DNA from: Pseudoglutamicibacter cumminsii
Lineage (GTDB): Bacteria > Actinomycetota > Actinomycetes > Actinomycetales > Micrococcaceae
Assembly: GCF_016907775.1 (NCBI RefSeq)
Contig: NZ_JAFBCO010000001.1
Location: 930,001-994,000 of the forward strand
Length of the DNA: 64,000 nt
Direction of reading: 5' to 3'
Made by a program: the position numbers and the translations under genes. The notes beneath the pieces are model-generated. The model was not told the DNA's origin. It saw only the letters and a list, made by a program, of their open reading frames with translations, and searched no databases. Positions 54,920 to 63,785 of this stretch are shown piece by piece (positions within the stretch are counted from its first letter, which is position 1; each line of letters begins with the position of its first letter).

Positions 54920-55726
54920 ATGCCCGCGCAGCTGAACCGTCTGCGTCTGTGGTGCGCACCCGGGACCAGCCCCGATAAGTGGCTGCAACGCTTCGGTGAA
55001 GCCCGCCCTGACGTCACGGTTGAGCTGATCGCGGGCGTATCTGATTCCGTAGCCTTCGATGAGCTGCTTCGCTTCCGCGTGGATGTCGCGTTGGTGCGCC
55101 ACAACGTTGATGAGGCGTTGACACAACGTGAGTTCCCCGGTGGTGTGCGATTGCATGCGGTCGGCCTGTATGACGAGGACGCCGCGATTGTTGCGGCCCG
55201 GGATCATGACGCTGAATACTGGGACGAACACGATTCGATCCCGCTCGGAGACGCCGCTGAATGGATGCGCCTCGACCCAGCGGACTATCCGGATGATGTT
55301 TCCGGGCAACGGATGATGGTTGACGTCGTCGCCACTGGCGCTGGGGCTGTAGCCGAATTACCTTTTCCGTTAGCAAGGATGCTTTCCCGTAAGGACGTGG
55401 TGGTTCGCCGGCTGCAGGTAGAGCCCCGCACACGTGTATCGGTTGTCTGGGTGCACCCGGACTCTGCTGATGTGGTTACTGATACGGAGCTTTCGGACAC
55501 TGAACGCGAATCCCGTGAAGCTGTCATTCAGGATTTCGTGGGGATTTTGCGTGGGCGCAGAGCGGGATCCTCGCGCGCCTCAGCGCAGATGGCGGAGAAA
55601 ACGGCTCAGTCCGGCAAACAGAAAACTCCTGCCCAGCAGAAAGCTAGGACGTCTCGAAAAGGCTCTGCTCAGCGGTCATCTGTGAGACGCTCAGGTTTTT
55701 CTCGAAAAGTACGCAGGAAGCACTAA
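54920..55726 (+). CDS. LysR-type substrate-binding domain protein without HTH, basic tail
   Basis: 268 residues. LRLWCAPGTSPDKWLQRFGEARPDV and DELLRFRVDVALVRHNVD follow the periplasmic-binding-like fold of LysR effector domains, but the usual N-terminal winged helix is absent. The last about 70 residues are rich in Lys, Arg, Gln and Ser (KARTSRKGSAQ, RKVRRKH), likely a flexible basic tail that could bind nucleic acid. A longer frame begins at 54791 inside the stress gene; ATG 54920 is the sensible start. Related HTH-less proteins are common in Micrococcales. Role unknown. Confidence 0.75.
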   Translation: MPAQLNRLRLWCAPGTSPDKWLQRFGEARPDVTVELIAGVSDSVAFDELLRFRVDVALVRHNVDEALTQREFPGGVRLHAVGLYDEDAAIVAARDHDAEYWDEHDSIPLGDAAEWMRLDPADYPDDVSGQRMMVDVVATGAGAVAELPFPLARMLSRKDVVVRRLQVEPRTRVSVVWVHPDSADVVTDTELSDTERESREAVIQDFVGILRGRRAGSSRASAQMAEKTAQSGKQKTPAQQKARTSRKGSAQRSSVRRSGFSRKVRRKH

Positions 55727-55972
55727 CTTTCGCTGTATACGCTGTTCTCTAGGAGCTTGCCTGTGTGGGCGTCTCAGCGACCCCGAAAGTGCGTGACTGT
55801 TTCTATTTAATTCATCTAAATCGATCTAATCGACGTGAATATGAGCGCTCTTCATGCGAGATGTGTGGGAAAATAGCCGAGTCAGATAGAAATATCAATC
55901 AGAGAATATAGCCGATGATTGATAAATCGCATTGACCTTACATCAGAAAAATAATCAGGAGAATTCAACCCC

Positions 55973-56734
55973 ATGACGACAAGCGATCATGACAATACTG
56001 AAGAGACACTCATTGAAGGGCCTGACTCGTCGTCACACGTTCTGCGTAACACTGTGGTCGCGGATCTAGGCCGTCGCATCGTTCATGGCGATATTCGTAG
56101 CGGCGCGCGTTTTACGTTGGACGACATTCAGGACCATTTCGATGTGTCTCGCACGGTTGCGCGTGATGCGATGCGAATTTTGGAGTCCATGGGTTTGATG
56201 TACGCGAAGCGCCGCGTGGGTTTGATCGTTACTGGTGCGGACCAGTGGCGTGTACTTGACCCGCAGGTTATGTCGTGGCGTTTGTCAGGGCCGTACGGCG
56301 AAACACAGTACCGTGAACTCATCGAGCTGCGGCAGGCGGTAGAGCCGTTAGCGGCCGCTGGGGTGGCGCTGAACGCTTCGCGCGAGATTAAAAATGAGAT
56401 CATTCAGCTCGCTGGTCAATTGCGTGATGCTGCGGACTCGGGTGATGTGGAAGAGCTGATTCGTATTGATACAGCGTTTCACGAGCTAATTTTCACTCAC
56501 AGTGGCAACTCGCTGTTTCGGATGTCGCCGGTGGTACTCCGGGAGATGATCCGCCGTAGTGTGACTATTGATGGGCAGCTGACGCATCCGAGTGAAACGA
56601 TGCTGAATCAGCATGATGCGCTGGCTCTTGCGATCTCTTCGGGTAGCGCCGAGCGTGCCCGCAAGGCGAGTGAATGCATTGTGAATGAAATTGCGGCAAA
56701 GCTATCTTCTAAGGGAGATGCTGTCGAAGGGTAG
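55973..56734 (+). CDS. GntR-family regulator, FCD (FadR) subfamily
   Basis: 253 residues. N-terminal winged helix (about 25-90: GDIRSGARFTLDDIQDHFDVSRTVARDAMRILESMGLM) and a C-terminal all-helical FCD ligand domain (ELIELRQAVEPLAAAGVAL, DTAFHELIFTHSGNSLF). The DPQVMSWRLSG segment resembles regulators of sugar-acid operons. A sugar kinase and HAD phosphatase lie about 1 kb downstream and may be targets, though an enoyl-CoA hydratase gene intervenes. AGGAG precedes ATG 55973. Its upstream region is AT-rich. Confidence 0.88.
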   Translation: MTTSDHDNTEETLIEGPDSSSHVLRNTVVADLGRRIVHGDIRSGARFTLDDIQDHFDVSRTVARDAMRILESMGLMYAKRRVGLIVTGADQWRVLDPQVMSWRLSGPYGETQYRELIELRQAVEPLAAAGVALNASREIKNEIIQLAGQLRDAADSGDVEELIRIDTAFHELIFTHSGNSLFRMSPVVLREMIRRSVTIDGQLTHPSETMLNQHDALALAISSGSAERARKASECIVNEIAAKLSSKGDAVEG

Positions 56735-56767
56735 AGCTTTCTGACAATTCTGCTCTGAGATGTCTGC

Positions 56768-56836
56768 TGTTCAAAGGTGATCTCCGCCTTCTGAAGGTGA
56801 CAATGAGCCCCCTTTTGAAGGTGACAATGAGCACAG
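56768..56836 (-). repeat. Three 24-bp tandem units, possible IS21-type end remnant
   Basis: TGAAGGTGACAATGAGC occurs exactly at 56792-56808 and 56816-56832, with a weaker copy (TCAAAGGTGATC) at about 56771. Read on the minus strand it starts TGTGCTCATTGTCACC and repeats, as do the multiple terminal repeats of IS21-family elements. No transposase remains. Confidence 0.5.
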
Positions 56837-56896
56837 TTCGGTGCACCCTGGTTATAGTCAGGATGAATCGTAGGCTCAATCCGCAGAAGGTGCACC

Positions 56897-57715
56897 ATGG
56901 AGTTTGGGGAGTTCTCAACAGTCAACGTTTCTGAGCGTGGGGACGCTCTGCTTGTCAGCATTAACAGGCCGCAAGCGATGAATGCGTTGTCCACTCAGGT
57001 GGTCGCTGACCTTGATGCGGTGGTCACCAAGTGCGTCCAGCTCCTAGAATCGGCACCCGAGCAGGGCTGGCCTTTCCGCGCCGTGATTATCACAGGCGAA
57101 GGTGAGAAGGCTTTCGCGGCGGGCGCTGACATCGTTGAGATGAGCGACTACGACCCGGAGCAGGCGCGCGCGTATGCGGAGTCGATGCATAAGGTCACCC
57201 TGGCGTTAGAGGCACTACCTGTCCCGGTGATCGCCGCGGTGAACGGCCATGCGCTCGGCGGCGGCTGCGAACTGGCATTGGCGTGCGATTGGATCATCGC
57301 TTCTGAGAACGCGTCGTTCGGTCAGCCGGAGATCACCCTGGGCATCATTCCGGGCTTTGGCGGGTGTGTGCGTTTGCCTCGCAGGGTCCCGCTGGGTGTG
57401 GCTCGCGAGATGATCCTCACCGGCAATCCTCTGAAAGCTCGGCGTGCGCTCGAGGTTGGGCTGGTTAATTGCGTGTGCCCGGATAAGGAAGCGTTGTTGG
57501 AGTGCGCTGATGAGCTGGTCGCCTCGATTGCTCGGCGCTCCCCGGTTGCTGTCGGTCAAGCTAAGCGGACCATGGCGCAGGCGGATACGCTCACGGTCCG
57601 TGATGGCCTGAACGTTGAATTGGGTGCGTTTTCGGCCGTGTTCGGTTCGGAGGATTCGCGCGTGGGGCGGCAAGCTTTTGTTAACAAGCAGGCCGCTGAG
57701 TTCCCTGGCCGCTGA
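56897..57715 (+). CDS. Enoyl-CoA hydratase/crotonase family protein
   Basis: 272 residues. Oxyanion-hole segments FAAGADIVEM and NGHALGGGCELALACD. Both catalytic glutamates of true hydratases are present: Glu145 in GQPEITLG and Glu171 in VAREMILTG. It likely hydrates short-chain enoyl-CoA in fatty-acid or amino-acid breakdown. Somewhat longer than 258-residue relatives. AGAAGG lies 6 bases before ATG 56897. No other beta-oxidation gene is in the window. Confidence 0.9.
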   Translation: MEFGEFSTVNVSERGDALLVSINRPQAMNALSTQVVADLDAVVTKCVQLLESAPEQGWPFRAVIITGEGEKAFAAGADIVEMSDYDPEQARAYAESMHKVTLALEALPVPVIAAVNGHALGGGCELALACDWIIASENASFGQPEITLGIIPGFGGCVRLPRRVPLGVAREMILTGNPLKARRALEVGLVNCVCPDKEALLECADELVASIARRSPVAVGQAKRTMAQADTLTVRDGLNVELGAFSAVFGSEDSRVGRQAFVNKQAAEFPGR

Positions 57716-57781
57716 GTCCCCGGTCCGCTGAATTCCCGAGCCCGCTAGTGCTGGGTTGAGTGATTGTTGTAGGTTGCGCGC

Positions 57782-58741
57782 ATGTTGGTGATTGGTGAGG
57801 CTCTCGTCGATGTTCTTCAAAAGCCCGACGGGAGTGTTTCGGCTCATACGGGTGGTTCGCCCCTGAATGTCGCTGTGGGGTTGGCGCGTTGTGGTGGCCG
57901 GGTGACGTTTGCGACGCGTCTGGGTGACGATGATGCGGCCCGGATGGTTTTGGAGGCGTTGCAGCGTGAAGGCGTTGAGGTTTTCACGCCGCCTATGACT
58001 GGTTCGACGACTGTTGCGCGTGGTTCGGTGGGTTCTGATGACCGTGCGGAGTATTTGTTTGAGTCGCTGACGTGGGATCTTGGTCCGGCTGATGACGAGC
58101 TAGTCGAGTTGGCTGCTGGGGCTTTGGTGGTGCATTCGGGTTCGTTTGCGGCTTCGTTGGATCCGGGTCGTTTTGCTGTGTTGAATTCGATGCGTAAGGC
58201 GCGTGGGCGTGCGTTGGTGACGTTTGATCCGAATGTTCGCGCGGATACGGCGGGTACGCGTGAGGTTGAGGTTGAGCGCATTGAGGAGGTTGTTGCGCTG
58301 GCCGATGTGGTGCGGGCTTCGGATGAGGATTTGGAGTGGTTGTATCCGCAGTCTTCTGCGTTTGAGACGGCGAGCCGTTGGCTTTCTATGGGGCCTTCGC
58401 TTGTTGTGGTGACGAGTGGTGGTAGCGATGCGGTCGCGATGACGGCTGAGCATGTTGTGGTTCGTGCGGCGCGGTCTGTCGATGTGGTGGATACGGTGGG
58501 CGCGGGTGATGCTGTGATGGCGGCGGTGATTTCTGCGCTGGTTGATGCCGGTTGTGGTGGTGTTGGGGCTGCTGAGCGGGTGAGTGCTTTGTCTGAGGCG
58601 CAGGTTTCGCGTTTGTTGGACGTGGCGTTGGCTGCTGGCGCGTTGGCGGTTGAGTCGGAGGGGGCTAATATTCCGTCGCGTGAGCGGATTTTGGATGTGG
58701 TTGGTCCGGTGGCGGATGGTCGCGAGGGGGTTTTGTTGTGA
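57782..58741 (+). CDS. PfkB-family carbohydrate kinase (fructokinase-like)
   Basis: 319 residues. PfkB family signatures: GGSPLNVAVGLARCGG near the N-terminus and DTVGAGDAVMAAV with the catalytic Asp near the C-terminus. It phosphorylates a sugar such as fructose or 2-keto-3-deoxygluconate; the substrate cannot be decided. Codons are strongly G/T-ending. Overlaps the HAD phosphatase by 4 bases, indicating coupled expression and opposite chemistry on phospho-sugars. Confidence 0.9.
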   Translation: MLVIGEALVDVLQKPDGSVSAHTGGSPLNVAVGLARCGGRVTFATRLGDDDAARMVLEALQREGVEVFTPPMTGSTTVARGSVGSDDRAEYLFESLTWDLGPADDELVELAAGALVVHSGSFAASLDPGRFAVLNSMRKARGRALVTFDPNVRADTAGTREVEVERIEEVVALADVVRASDEDLEWLYPQSSAFETASRWLSMGPSLVVVTSGGSDAVAMTAEHVVVRAARSVDVVDTVGAGDAVMAAVISALVDAGCGGVGAAERVSALSEAQVSRLLDVALAAGALAVESEGANIPSRERILDVVGPVADGREGVLL

Positions 58742-59553
58742 AGCTTCTAGCGACTGATCTGGATGGGACGGTTGTTCGTCGTGATGGGACGATGTCTGAC
58801 CGGACTGTTGAGGCTTTGCATGCTGCCCGTGATGCGGGTGTGCATGTGGTTTTGGTGACGGGGCGTCCGTTGCGGTGGCTGGGTCCGGTGCGTGATCGTT
58901 TGGGCGATTTGGGCTCGGTGATCGCGTATAACGGGGCTGTTTTGTTTGATGATTCGCGTGGCTTGGTAGTGGAGGCTGCGGAGATTGGTGCTGACGCGAT
59001 GCGTGAGGCGCGGGATCGGATTTTGTTTGCGGCTCCGGATGCGTTGTTTGCTGCGGAGACGTTGGAGGGGATCGTCGCGGAGCCGGGGTTTATTCCGAAC
59101 CGGTATCGCGCGGGTTTTGTTGATGTGGGTGCCCGCGTTTCGGAGTCAGGTTTGGATTTCGATGAGGCGGTTGCGCAGCGTACGGTGAAGCTTTTGGCTA
59201 AGCGGCCGTCGGGTAAGGCGTCTGAGTTCGCGGCTGTGGTGGGGCGTGCTGTGGATGATGTTGTGACGTTGACGCATTCTGCGTTCGATGTCGCGTTGTT
59301 GGAGATGTCCGCGCCGGGGGTCGACAAAGCGGCGCGTTTGCGTGATTTCGCGGCCTCTTTGGGTGTTGCGCGTGAGGATGTGTGGGCGTTCGGGGATATG
59401 CCGAATGATATTCCGATGCTCGCGTGGGCTGGCACTGGTGTTGCGGTGGGCCCGGATTATCAGATTGTTGCCGATGCTGCGGACCGTGTGGTTGGTCCGG
59501 TGCATGAGGATTCGGTTGCAATTGAGATTGAGCGGGTCTTGAAGCGCTTGTGA
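58738..59553 (+). CDS. HAD-IIB (Cof-type) phosphatase
   Basis: 271 residues. Motif I DLDGTVV with nucleophile Asp7 and Asp9, motif II VTGRP, Lys in KLLAKRP, motif IV FGDMPNDIPML. The Cof-type cap lies between motifs II and III. Such enzymes hydrolyse sugar phosphates or related metabolites. Coupled to the preceding kinase by ATGA-type overlap (GTGA). Confidence 0.92.
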   Translation: MKLLATDLDGTVVRRDGTMSDRTVEALHAARDAGVHVVLVTGRPLRWLGPVRDRLGDLGSVIAYNGAVLFDDSRGLVVEAAEIGADAMREARDRILFAAPDALFAAETLEGIVAEPGFIPNRYRAGFVDVGARVSESGLDFDEAVAQRTVKLLAKRPSGKASEFAAVVGRAVDDVVTLTHSAFDVALLEMSAPGVDKAARLRDFAASLGVAREDVWAFGDMPNDIPMLAWAGTGVAVGPDYQIVADAADRVVGPVHEDSVAIEIERVLKRL

Positions 59554-59604
59554 TCCGGTGGGCCCAGTGAGCCCCGCTCGGCGACCCCGAGAAGTCCCTT
59601 CCCG

Positions 59605-60705
59605 CTAGCGTGCGCGGCGGCCGTGCTGGCGTTCGCCGGTGGTGCGGCCGTGGCGTGGGTCGGCGGCCACGGCGTAGTGGAGGAGCGCGCGGATTTCTGG
59701 CGCGTACTCCGCCTGGGTCTCTGGGTGCGCGTCGCGTAGCAGCTCCATGAGCGAGAGGTAGCTGCGCACGTGGGCGAGCAACGTTGCCGGCATGAGGTAT
59801 TCCAACAGGTCGTCGACCTTGGTGGGGGAGTCGACTGCGAGTGGCGCGAGGTAGTTGGTCAGGAGGGCCTTCATGGGTTCCTGGGTTGGCTCTGCGCGGA
59901 GGACGCTGCTGAGTTCTGGAGCGATCCCCGAGATGGCCAGGAGTGGGTTGGTGTAGGACGCGGCGCTCCAGCCGATGAACATGATCGGGTTGCGGCGGGA
60001 GTCGGGTAGCAGGATGCTTTCGCTGTCGGGGTTGAGCTGGTTGTAGACCAACGGCAACTGGGTAGAGGCGAGCGCTGCGGAGGCGTCCTCGAGGTGGCGT
60101 GCTTCGCGTGCGAGGAACGAGAGCGTCTCGTCTTCGATCCGTAGCGGATGGTTGTCTGGCATGCTCGCGTGGATGTCGAGCGCGTTGTAGTAGTGCTCTG
60201 GCCAGGAGTTGTCGGGGTAGGCGAGCGCGCCGAGGTTCATGAGGCGTTCGCTGTTGACTACGGTGGCTTGGTGGAGGTCCGAGGCCTCTGTGAGGACACG
60301 GCCGATGAGTTCGGTTGCGGCTTCGTTTTCTTCAGGGCTCGGAGTGTGGCCGCGGTGGCCCCGCTGCCGCTGTGGAATGAGCGAAGACAGTGGGGTGCCG
60401 ATGCCGGGGCTCAGGATCCACCCTTGTTCCGGTTCCACCGCGATGGGGACGGGAACGTGGCCTTCGGTGACCGCAGCGAGGTGCGCTGTCAGTGTCGCTT
60501 CCGCTGCACGGGCAGGGGCGGTGGCCTTGAAATAGATGGTTCCCGCGGGAGTCTCGATGCTGTAGACGGTTGCCGCGAGCGTTGTAGACACAGGGGTGAG
60601 CTCGGCTTCGCACTCGATTCCGAGCACGTCGAGGGCGTGCTGAACCCAGCCGCGGGCGGTCTCCTGCCAGCCCTCGGTTTTCCAGGTGTCTACCCATTCA
60701 CTCAT
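59605..60705 (-). CDS. APH-like protein with degenerate active site
   Basis: 366 residues resembling the aminoglycoside/choline kinase fold: N-lobe with YFKATAPARAAEATLTAHLA, hinge-like GWILSPGIGTPLSSL, and a C-lobe. Where catalytic members read HGDLHPGN, this protein has VYNQLNPDSESIL. The metal-binding IDW segment is IMFIGWSAAS. Thus the catalytic Asp and the metal Asp are missing, so it is probably not an active kinase. The C-terminus is Arg/His-rich. Neighbour of the uracil permease on the same strand. Function unknown. Confidence 0.7.
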   Translation of the reverse strand: MSEWVDTWKTEGWQETARGWVQHALDVLGIECEAELTPVSTTLAATVYSIETPAGTIYFKATAPARAAEATLTAHLAAVTEGHVPVPIAVEPEQGWILSPGIGTPLSSLIPQRQRGHRGHTPSPEENEAATELIGRVLTEASDLHQATVVNSERLMNLGALAYPDNSWPEHYYNALDIHASMPDNHPLRIEDETLSFLAREARHLEDASAALASTQLPLVYNQLNPDSESILLPDSRRNPIMFIGWSAASYTNPLLAISGIAPELSSVLRAEPTQEPMKALLTNYLAPLAVDSPTKVDDLLEYLMPATLLAHVRSYLSLMELLRDAHPETQAEYAPEIRALLHYAVAADPRHGRTTGERQHGRRAR

Positions 60706-60755
60706 GTCTGTTCCATCCTAGGACGGCGCGGCCCCTTGTGCACCTCTTGGATCTA

Positions 60756-62096
60756 CTAGCCTAGCTTGCCAGGCTTGGCGCCTTGTGGTTCGTCCACCTG
60801 GGTGGGGACGGTTTTGCGCCACAGAGCGATTCCGCGCATCACGTGGTAGATCACCAGGGTTGCGATGGTTCCGAGCGCGATGCCGTCGAGGGTCAGGCCC
60901 GCGATCATGAGGACGTTCTCGCCGCCATTGAGGGCGATCGCGATGATGAGGCCCGCGCCGGCGGTCATGAGGTTGATCGGGTTGCCGAAGTCGACCTGGT
61001 TCTGAACCCAGATGCGGGCGCCCATGATGCCGATCATGCCGTAGAGCACGATGCCCGCGCCGCCGAGAACACCCGGTGGGATGGTCGCGATGACGGCGCC
61101 GAATTTAGGCATGAAAGACAAGACGATCGCGACGAAACCGGCGATCCAGTATGCGGCGGTCGAATACACGCGGGAGGACGCCATGACGCCGATGTTTTCG
61201 GCGTAGGTCGTGGTACCAGAGCCGCCCGCGGCACCCGCGAGCATCGTCGCGAGGCCGTCACCCATGAGGGTTTTACCGTTGAGGTGGTCATAGCTCTTAC
61301 CCGTCATGACGCCGACGGTGCGGACGTGGCCCACGTTTTCTGCGATCAGAACGAACAGAACCGGCAGGAACAGCAGGATCACGTGCAGATCGAACGTTGG
61401 GTGGTGGAATGCTGGCAGGCCAACCCACGCGGCTTCCTTAACGGGGGCGAAATCGATTTCACCCTGCGGGAGCGCGACGAGGTAGCCGATCACGATGCCG
61501 AGCAGGATCGACAACCGGCCCAGCATCCCTCGGAACAGGACGGAACAGATCACGACAGCCGCCATCGTGCTGAAGGTTGTGAGCGTGTATTCCTTCATCT
61601 TCGGGACGGTCGAGCCCGCGAGGTTGAGGCCGATGAGCGCGACGATCGTGCCCATCACGGCCGGCGGCATGAGCGCGTGAATCCACCCGGTTCCGGTGCG
61701 GTTGACGATGACGCCCACCAGGAACAGGGCAAAACCCGTCACGAGCACGCCGCCGAGCGCGGCACCGAAGTTATCGCGGCCCGGGCCCATCGCAGCGCTG
61801 ACCGGGGCGATGAACGCGAAAGAAGAACCGAGATAGCTCGGGATGCGGTTGCCCGTCACGAGCAAGAAGATGATGGTTCCGAGGCCCGAGAACAGCAGGG
61901 TCGTGGTCACCGGGAAGCCAGTCAGCGCCGGAACCAGCACAGTCGCGCCGAACATCGCCATGACATGCTGAACACCGATGCCGATGGTCTGCGGCCAGTG
62001 GAGGCGCTCATCAGGGGCAACAGCTGCGTTCGGTGCAACGGTGCGGCCATCGCCGTGGACAGTCCAGCTGAACATCGGCTTGCTCTTATCTAGCAT
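60756..62096 (-). CDS. uraA: Uracil permease (NCS2/UraA family)
   Basis: 446 residues with about 12-14 membrane segments. Family signatures: GVQHVMAMFGATVLVP at the start and GGSGTTTYAENIGVM, where the Glu binds uracil in UraA; IAENVGHVR holds the second Glu. ATG 62096 is chosen, with GGGAGA upstream and family-like start MLDKSKPMF; a 24-residue longer frame is unlikely. Imports uracil with protons. C-terminal tail polar. Confidence 0.92.
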   Translation of the reverse strand: MLDKSKPMFSWTVHGDGRTVAPNAAVAPDERLHWPQTIGIGVQHVMAMFGATVLVPALTGFPVTTTLLFSGLGTIIFLLVTGNRIPSYLGSSFAFIAPVSAAMGPGRDNFGAALGGVLVTGFALFLVGVIVNRTGTGWIHALMPPAVMGTIVALIGLNLAGSTVPKMKEYTLTTFSTMAAVVICSVLFRGMLGRLSILLGIVIGYLVALPQGEIDFAPVKEAAWVGLPAFHHPTFDLHVILLFLPVLFVLIAENVGHVRTVGVMTGKSYDHLNGKTLMGDGLATMLAGAAGGSGTTTYAENIGVMASSRVYSTAAYWIAGFVAIVLSFMPKFGAVIATIPPGVLGGAGIVLYGMIGIMGARIWVQNQVDFGNPINLMTAGAGLIIAIALNGGENVLMIAGLTLDGIALGTIATLVIYHVMRGIALWRKTVPTQVDEPQGAKPGKLG

Positions 62097-62284
62097 GGTT
62101 CTCCCTGAATGACGCCGTCCTCGAAACCCCGCCCGAACAATACGCGGGCATCCCTGACCGCGGCGCACAGCGTCGCGAAAGCATGGTGGGGTCGAAGCGT
62201 TATTTTACTCCGCGGCATGCGAACAGACGAACTCAGACGAGAGATGTTCTTGGCCGCGCGAATCCGAGCCCATAGGATCGAAAC

Positions 62285-63724
62285 ATGATGGCCTCAAACG
62301 TCACACCTGAAAACGCTGCCCGCATCCGCACCGCCCCAGAAGGCGTAGAAAAGCGTGGACTCCACGAGACAGTCACGCACATCCGCGACGGCGCGCACTC
62401 TCGCATTGCCCACAAGCGGCGCTTCAGGATCGCCCAGCTCGACGCGCTCGAAAAGCTGCTCGCAGAGAACCGTGACGAACTGCTCGAGGCGCTCGCCGAA
62501 GACCTCGGGAAGTCAGCAACCGAATCCTCCGTGGCTGAGCTGCAAGTTGTTCAGGGCGAAATTGAGCACGCCCGCCGCCACCTCGACGACTGGATGATGC
62601 GCCGGAAAGTGTCCTCGCCCATCGCGCTGGCCCCTGCATCGGCCACCGTGATGCCACGGCCTAAAGGGCTCGTGCTCATCATCGCGCCGTGGAACTACCC
62701 CGTGAACCTCACGCTTGGGCCGCTCGTTGCGGCGCTCGCCGCGGGCTGCTGCGTTGTGCTCAAGCCGAGCGAGCTGGCGCCTGCTACCGCGGACGTCTTG
62801 ACGCGGTTGATCCCGAAATACCTCGACCACCGGACTGTGGCGGTCGTCAACGGTGCCGCAGAAGAAACCCAAGAGCTCCTGAAAGAACAGTGGGACCACA
62901 TTTTCTTCACCGGTTCCGAGAAGGTAGGACGCATCGTCTACCGCGCGGCGGCGGAACAGATGACGCCGTGCACGCTCGAACTCGGCGGGAAGAGCCCCGC
63001 AGTGGTCGTGGACGGCAACATCAAGACGATCGCGCGCCGTATCGCGTACGGAAAGTTCATGAACGCCGGGCAGACGTGCGTGGCCCCCGACTACATCCTC
63101 GCGGTCGGCTCACGCGTGAGCCGCGGGCTTGAGAAAGAACTGCCTGCCGCGATCCAACAGTTCTACGGCGCAGACCCGCAGAACTCACCTGACTATCCGC
63201 GCATCATCACCCCACGCCATGCAGAGCGGCTCGCGGGCTTCCTCGACCAAGGCCGCGTTGTCACCGGCGGAACAGCGGACGTAGAGGACCGCTACATCGC
63301 CCCGACGGTGCTCGCCGACGTCGACCCCGAGGCGCCCGTCATGCAAGAGGAAATCTTCGGTCCGATCCTGCCGATCATCGAGGTGGATACGCTCGATGAC
63401 GCACTCGACTTCATCGAAGACCGGCCAGACCCGCTCGCCGCATACCTGTTCTCTGACAAGGCAGGAACCCACCGGGTTTTCGAAGACAACGTGCGTGCCG
63501 GCGGAATCTGCATCAACGCGGCCGTGATCCAACTCGCGGTCCCATCGCTGCCGTTCGGTGGCATCGGCGCTTCCGGAATCGGTCAGTACCACGGCAAAGC
63601 AGGCTTCGACGAGTTCAGCCAAGACCGGCCAACCCTGTCCAAGCCGCTACGCTTGGACACCCTGAGGGTCGCTTACCCGCCATACGGGGCAACCAAGTCG
63701 AAACTGCTGAAAGAGCTTCTGTAG
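62285..63724 (+). CDS. NAD(P)-dependent aldehyde dehydrogenase
   Basis: 479 residues. Catalytic Cys265 in NAGQTCVAP, general base Glu232 in LELGGKSP and Asn137 in PWNYPVN. The last residues (PPYGATKSKLLKELL) resemble class 3 (ALDH3) enzymes that oxidise fatty or aromatic aldehydes. Two Met codons start the frame; ATG 62285 or 62288 are both possible. Divergent from uraA and convergent with the amidase gene. Confidence 0.93.
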   Translation: MMASNVTPENAARIRTAPEGVEKRGLHETVTHIRDGAHSRIAHKRRFRIAQLDALEKLLAENRDELLEALAEDLGKSATESSVAELQVVQGEIEHARRHLDDWMMRRKVSSPIALAPASATVMPRPKGLVLIIAPWNYPVNLTLGPLVAALAAGCCVVLKPSELAPATADVLTRLIPKYLDHRTVAVVNGAAEETQELLKEQWDHIFFTGSEKVGRIVYRAAAEQMTPCTLELGGKSPAVVVDGNIKTIARRIAYGKFMNAGQTCVAPDYILAVGSRVSRGLEKELPAAIQQFYGADPQNSPDYPRIITPRHAERLAGFLDQGRVVTGGTADVEDRYIAPTVLADVDPEAPVMQEEIFGPILPIIEVDTLDDALDFIEDRPDPLAAYLFSDKAGTHRVFEDNVRAGGICINAAVIQLAVPSLPFGGIGASGIGQYHGKAGFDEFSQDRPTLSKPLRLDTLRVAYPPYGATKSKLLKELL

Positions 63725-63736
63725 GCGGTGCTTACG

Positions 63737-63777
63737 CGGCGTGGGTTGCGGTGGCGGTGTCACTGCAACCCACGCCG
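63737..63777. terminator. Bidirectional terminator between the aldehyde dehydrogenase and amidase genes
   Basis: CGGCGTGGGTTGC (63737-63749) pairs with GCAACCCACGCCG (63765-63777), extended inwards by four pairs. Confidence 0.85.
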
Positions 63778-63785
63778 TAGCTCGC

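Noticed and set aside
60783-62093. 436-codon frame antisense to the uracil permease
   Set aside because: Arg/Asp/His-rich nonsense sequence typical of a shadow frame; the permease on the other strand is certain.
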